64,000 nucleotides of DNA, taken from Candidatus Scalindua sediminis. GTDB lineage: Bacteria; Planctomycetota; Brocadiia; Brocadiales; Scalinduaceae. Of the stretch, positions 61,855 to 64,000 are shown piece by piece (position 1 is the stretch's first letter; each line of letters begins with the position of its first letter). The translations under genes were made by a program, and so were the position numbers. The notes under the pieces are model-generated. The model searched no databases. It saw only the letters and a program-made list of their open reading frames with translations, and was not told the DNA's origin. The stretch covers positions 102,875-166,874 of the forward strand of contig VSDH01000003.1 of assembly GCA_008636105.1 (NCBI GenBank), in the 5' to 3' direction.

Positions 61855-63777
61855 CTAGGCTTTATCTTTTACTGTCTTTTCAACACGTTCTATAAATTGA
61901 GATAAAGGGACCGAACCCTCATTACCCTTTTTTCGACTTCTTACCGATACAGTTTCTTCTTCTATTTCTTTATCACCTATAATAAGAAGATAGGGGATTT
62001 TCTCTAAAGTACCTTCTCTAATCTTATAACCTATCTTCGCATTCCTCAAATCACAGTCTGAACGAATCCCCATCTCTGATAACTTATTCTTTATCCTGAT
62101 ACCATAATCATTATGCTTGTCTGTTATTGGAAGTATCCTAACCTGTGTTGGCGCCAACCAAAGAGGGAAATCTCCGGCATAATGTTCTATCAAACATCCG
62201 AGAAATCTCTCCATAGCACCAAGTACCGTGCGGTGTACCATTACTACTTTATGCTGCAAACCATCTGAGTCAATATAATTAACATCGAACCTTTCAGGCA
62301 GATTAAAATCTACCTGAATAGTTGGTCCCTGCCAACCTCTGCCAAGTGCATCCTTAATCTTTATATCGATTGCAGGGCCGTAAAATTTTGCCTCACCTTC
62401 CATTCTCACAAAATCCAGCTCCTTCTCTTCAAGGGCAGATCTTAACGCTTCTTCAGCGAGAACCCATTTTTCGCTGTCGCCTGTATATTTTTCTTCTTCC
62501 CCCATGCCTCTGACTGCAAGTTCTATTTCGTACTCTTTAAATCCGAAGCTCTCAAGCATATACTGTGCTAGATCTATAACGCCTACTATCTCATCCTTTA
62601 ATTGATCCGGCCTGCAGAAGATATGGGAATCGTCCTGCGTGAAACCACGAACTCGCAAGAGTCCGTGTAACACGCCTGACCTCTCGTATCTGTATACAGT
62701 ACCAAGCTCTCCCCATCTTAAGGGTAAATCACGGTAACTGCGTATCTTTGTTTTATACATAAGTATTGCAAAAGGACAATTCATGGGCCTTAAAATATAC
62801 TCCTGCCCTTCCACATCTATAGGGGAAAACATACTCTCTTTATAGAAATCCAGATGGCCGCTTTTTTTCCAGAGGTCTATTTTCGCAATATGAGGGCTGT
62901 AAATTAAGTCGTAACCACGCTTATAATGTTCTTCCCTCCAAAATGTTTCAATAATGTTCCTGATTACGCCTCCTTTTGGATGCCAGAAAACGAGGCCAGC
63001 GCCAGCATTATCTTGAAAGCTGTAAAGATCTAATGCTACACCAATCTTTCTATGATCACGTTTTTTTATCTCCTCTAAAAGCTTAAGGTGTTTATCTAAT
63101 TCTTTCTTACTTGTAAATACCGTACCATAAATCCTCTGAAGCATCGGATTGGTTTCTTTTCCACGCCAGTATGCTCCTGCAACGCTTAGGAGTTTAAACG
63201 CCCCGATCTTCTTAGTGCTGGACACATGTGGACCTTTGCATAGATCGATAAAATCACCCTGTGTATAGAAAGAAACAGTTTGGTCTTGCAGACCTTTGAT
63301 GAGTTCCACTTTATACCGCTGGTTTAATTTTTCCATCCTTTTTATGGCATCCTCACGAGGTTCTTCTGAGCGTTTAAATGGCTCATCTGCCCCAATAATC
63401 CTTTTCATCTCCTCTTCTATCTTTTCAAGGTCTTCCTGGGTCAGCGTTCTTCCCAAATCAAAATCATAATAGAATCCGTCCTTGATGGAAGGACCTATAC
63501 CGAGTTTAACATCCGGATACAAGCGAGTAACGGCCTGAGCCATAACATGAGCAGTACTATGTCTGAGTATTTCAAGGCCTTCTTCAGAATTATCCATTAC
63601 GAGATCTAATTTTGTATCTGTCTCAATCGCATAATCAAGGTCTACAAGCGTACTATTGAGCTTACCTGCAATTGCCGACCCACGATTCTTGGTAGAAATA
63701 TCATTAGCCACATTCCTAACAGTTACTTTATCTTTATATTTTCTTTCAATACCACCGGGTAATTTTATCTTCACCAT
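61855..63777 (-). CDS. thrS: threonyl-tRNA synthetase
   Basis: The start is ATG at 63777 or TTG at 63783; neither has a strong ribosome site. The order is TGS domain (VKIKLPGGIERKYKDKVTV), editing domain with HSTAHVMAQAV and the Cys/His site of DLCKGPH, then the class II core (RPMNCPFAIL, RYERSGVLHGLLRVRGFTQDD), and the anticodon domain (PIT...GIRSDCDLRNAKIGYKIREG). Full length. It heads the - strand translation operon. Confidence 0.96.
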   Translation of the reverse strand: MVKIKLPGGIERKYKDKVTVRNVANDISTKNRGSAIAGKLNSTLVDLDYAIETDTKLDLVMDNSEEGLEILRHSTAHVMAQAVTRLYPDVKLGIGPSIKDGFYYDFDLGRTLTQEDLEKIEEEMKRIIGADEPFKRSEEPREDAIKRMEKLNQRYKVELIKGLQDQTVSFYTQGDFIDLCKGPHVSSTKKIGAFKLLSVAGAYWRGKETNPMLQRIYGTVFTSKKELDKHLKLLEEIKKRDHRKIGVALDLYSFQDNAGAGLVFWHPKGGVIRNIIETFWREEHYKRGYDLIYSPHIAKIDLWKKSGHLDFYKESMFSPIDVEGQEYILRPMNCPFAILMYKTKIRSYRDLPLRWGELGTVYRYERSGVLHGLLRVRGFTQDDSHIFCRPDQLKDEIVGVIDLAQYMLESFGFKEYEIELAVRGMGEEEKYTGDSEKWVLAEEALRSALEEKELDFVRMEGEAKFYGPAIDIKIKDALGRGWQGPTIQVDFNLPERFDVNYIDSDGLQHKVVMVHRTVLGAMERFLGCLIEHYAGDFPLWLAPTQVRILPITDKHNDYGIRIKNKLSEMGIRSDCDLRNAKIGYKIREGTLEKIPYLLIIGDKEIEEETVSVRSRKKGNEGSVPLSQFIERVEKTVKDKA

Positions 63778-63783
63778 TTTCAA

Positions 63784-64000
63784 TAACCATTTGTATGACT
63801 AAAAGTTGCCATAATTTAAAGAGTTATTTTTACCTGATTTTCACTGCCATTTCAACAAATATTTTTTGATGCGTCAATTTAGAATCAAAAGTTTGGTAAA
63901 GTTCTCATAATACAAGGAATTTATGTCATAGCAAATTGATAATGTCAGTATAAGACAAATAGAAAATGTCAGGTATACTCATCTCCGGAAAGGAGGTGAG
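63784..64000. other. upstream region of thrS and start region of a + strand gene
   Basis: The window ends with aaaggaggtgag, a perfect ribosome site on the + strand, so a gene probably starts just beyond base 64000, divergent from thrS. Two direct repeats (aatgtcagtata at about 63941 and aatgtcaggtata at about 63965) lie before it and may be operator half-sites. Confidence 0.5.

Noticed and set aside
1..64000. CRISPR arrays, tRNA or rRNA genes, and complete insertion sequences
   Set aside because: No evenly spaced direct repeats, no tRNA T-loop/anticodon arrangement and no transposase frame were found; the repeats seen are short and palindromic.

Overview
The window reads as chromosomal DNA of an AT-rich, Gram-negative, cytochrome-c-rich bacterium. 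An octaheme protein of the hydroxylamine oxidoreductase (HAO) family, a Rieske-less b6-type cytochrome cluster with three multiheme cytochromes c, sigma-54 regulation, lipid-handling genes and CusA/CusB metal pumps together suggest a Planctomycetota lineage, most likely an anammox-type (Brocadiales, Scalindua-like) organism. That assignment is inference from gene content; no rRNA or tRNA gene was seen.

Layout. 1-4.3 kb: the end of a GT39-type glycosyltransferase, then an overlapping sensor kinase and NtrC-type sigma-54 activator. 4.8-10.8 kb: a pseudo-receiver, a thioester-reductase-like SDR, an SCP2-like lipid carrier, an MMPL/RND exporter and a PaaK-like acyl-activating enzyme, which together look like a lipid or acyl-chain module. 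10.9-15.1 kb: a U32 protein, a TPR protein and a class III aminotransferase. 15.2-20.7 kb: cytochrome b6, subunit IV, a 5-heme lipoprotein, an approximately 11-heme membrane-anchored cytochrome, a CDF-like membrane protein and an 8- to 9-heme cytochrome, with no Rieske gene. 20.9-25.1 kb: a hydrolase, an aldo/keto reductase, and two paralogous exported proteins flanking a ferredoxin; each paralog has the same -24/-12-like promoter and upstream palindrome.

25.6-38.3 kb is a metal and thiol island: a YpdA-like flavoprotein; a + strand operon with a CsoR-family regulator, a thioredoxin-like protein, a MerT-MerP fusion, a Cys-rich protein, an HMA protein and an outer-membrane channel candidate; and a - strand cusB-cusA operon whose adaptor is split by an in-frame amber codon. 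A YHS protein, a CxxC protein and the decayed tail of a second RND pump lie between. 39.3-43.6 kb: a Tat-exported DUF362 protein, the HAO-like octaheme protein, holA and an HU/IHF gene. 43.7-54.3 kb: exported hypotheticals, an FHA-trypsin membrane protease with a tandem-repeat partner, a 1059-residue cNMP-GAF-AAA-polyferredoxin membrane fusion, a methyltransferase-like membrane protein, a LecA-thioredoxin fusion and a lipoprotein hydrolase. 54.5-64 kb: housekeeping genes (YjbQ, greA, a FapA-like gene, and pheT-pheS / rplT-rpmI-infC-thrS on the - strand).

The intergenic DNA is full of short palindromic repeats of several families. Some have entered coding sequence, most strikingly a 113-bp element inserted in frame between two heme sites of a multiheme cytochrome.
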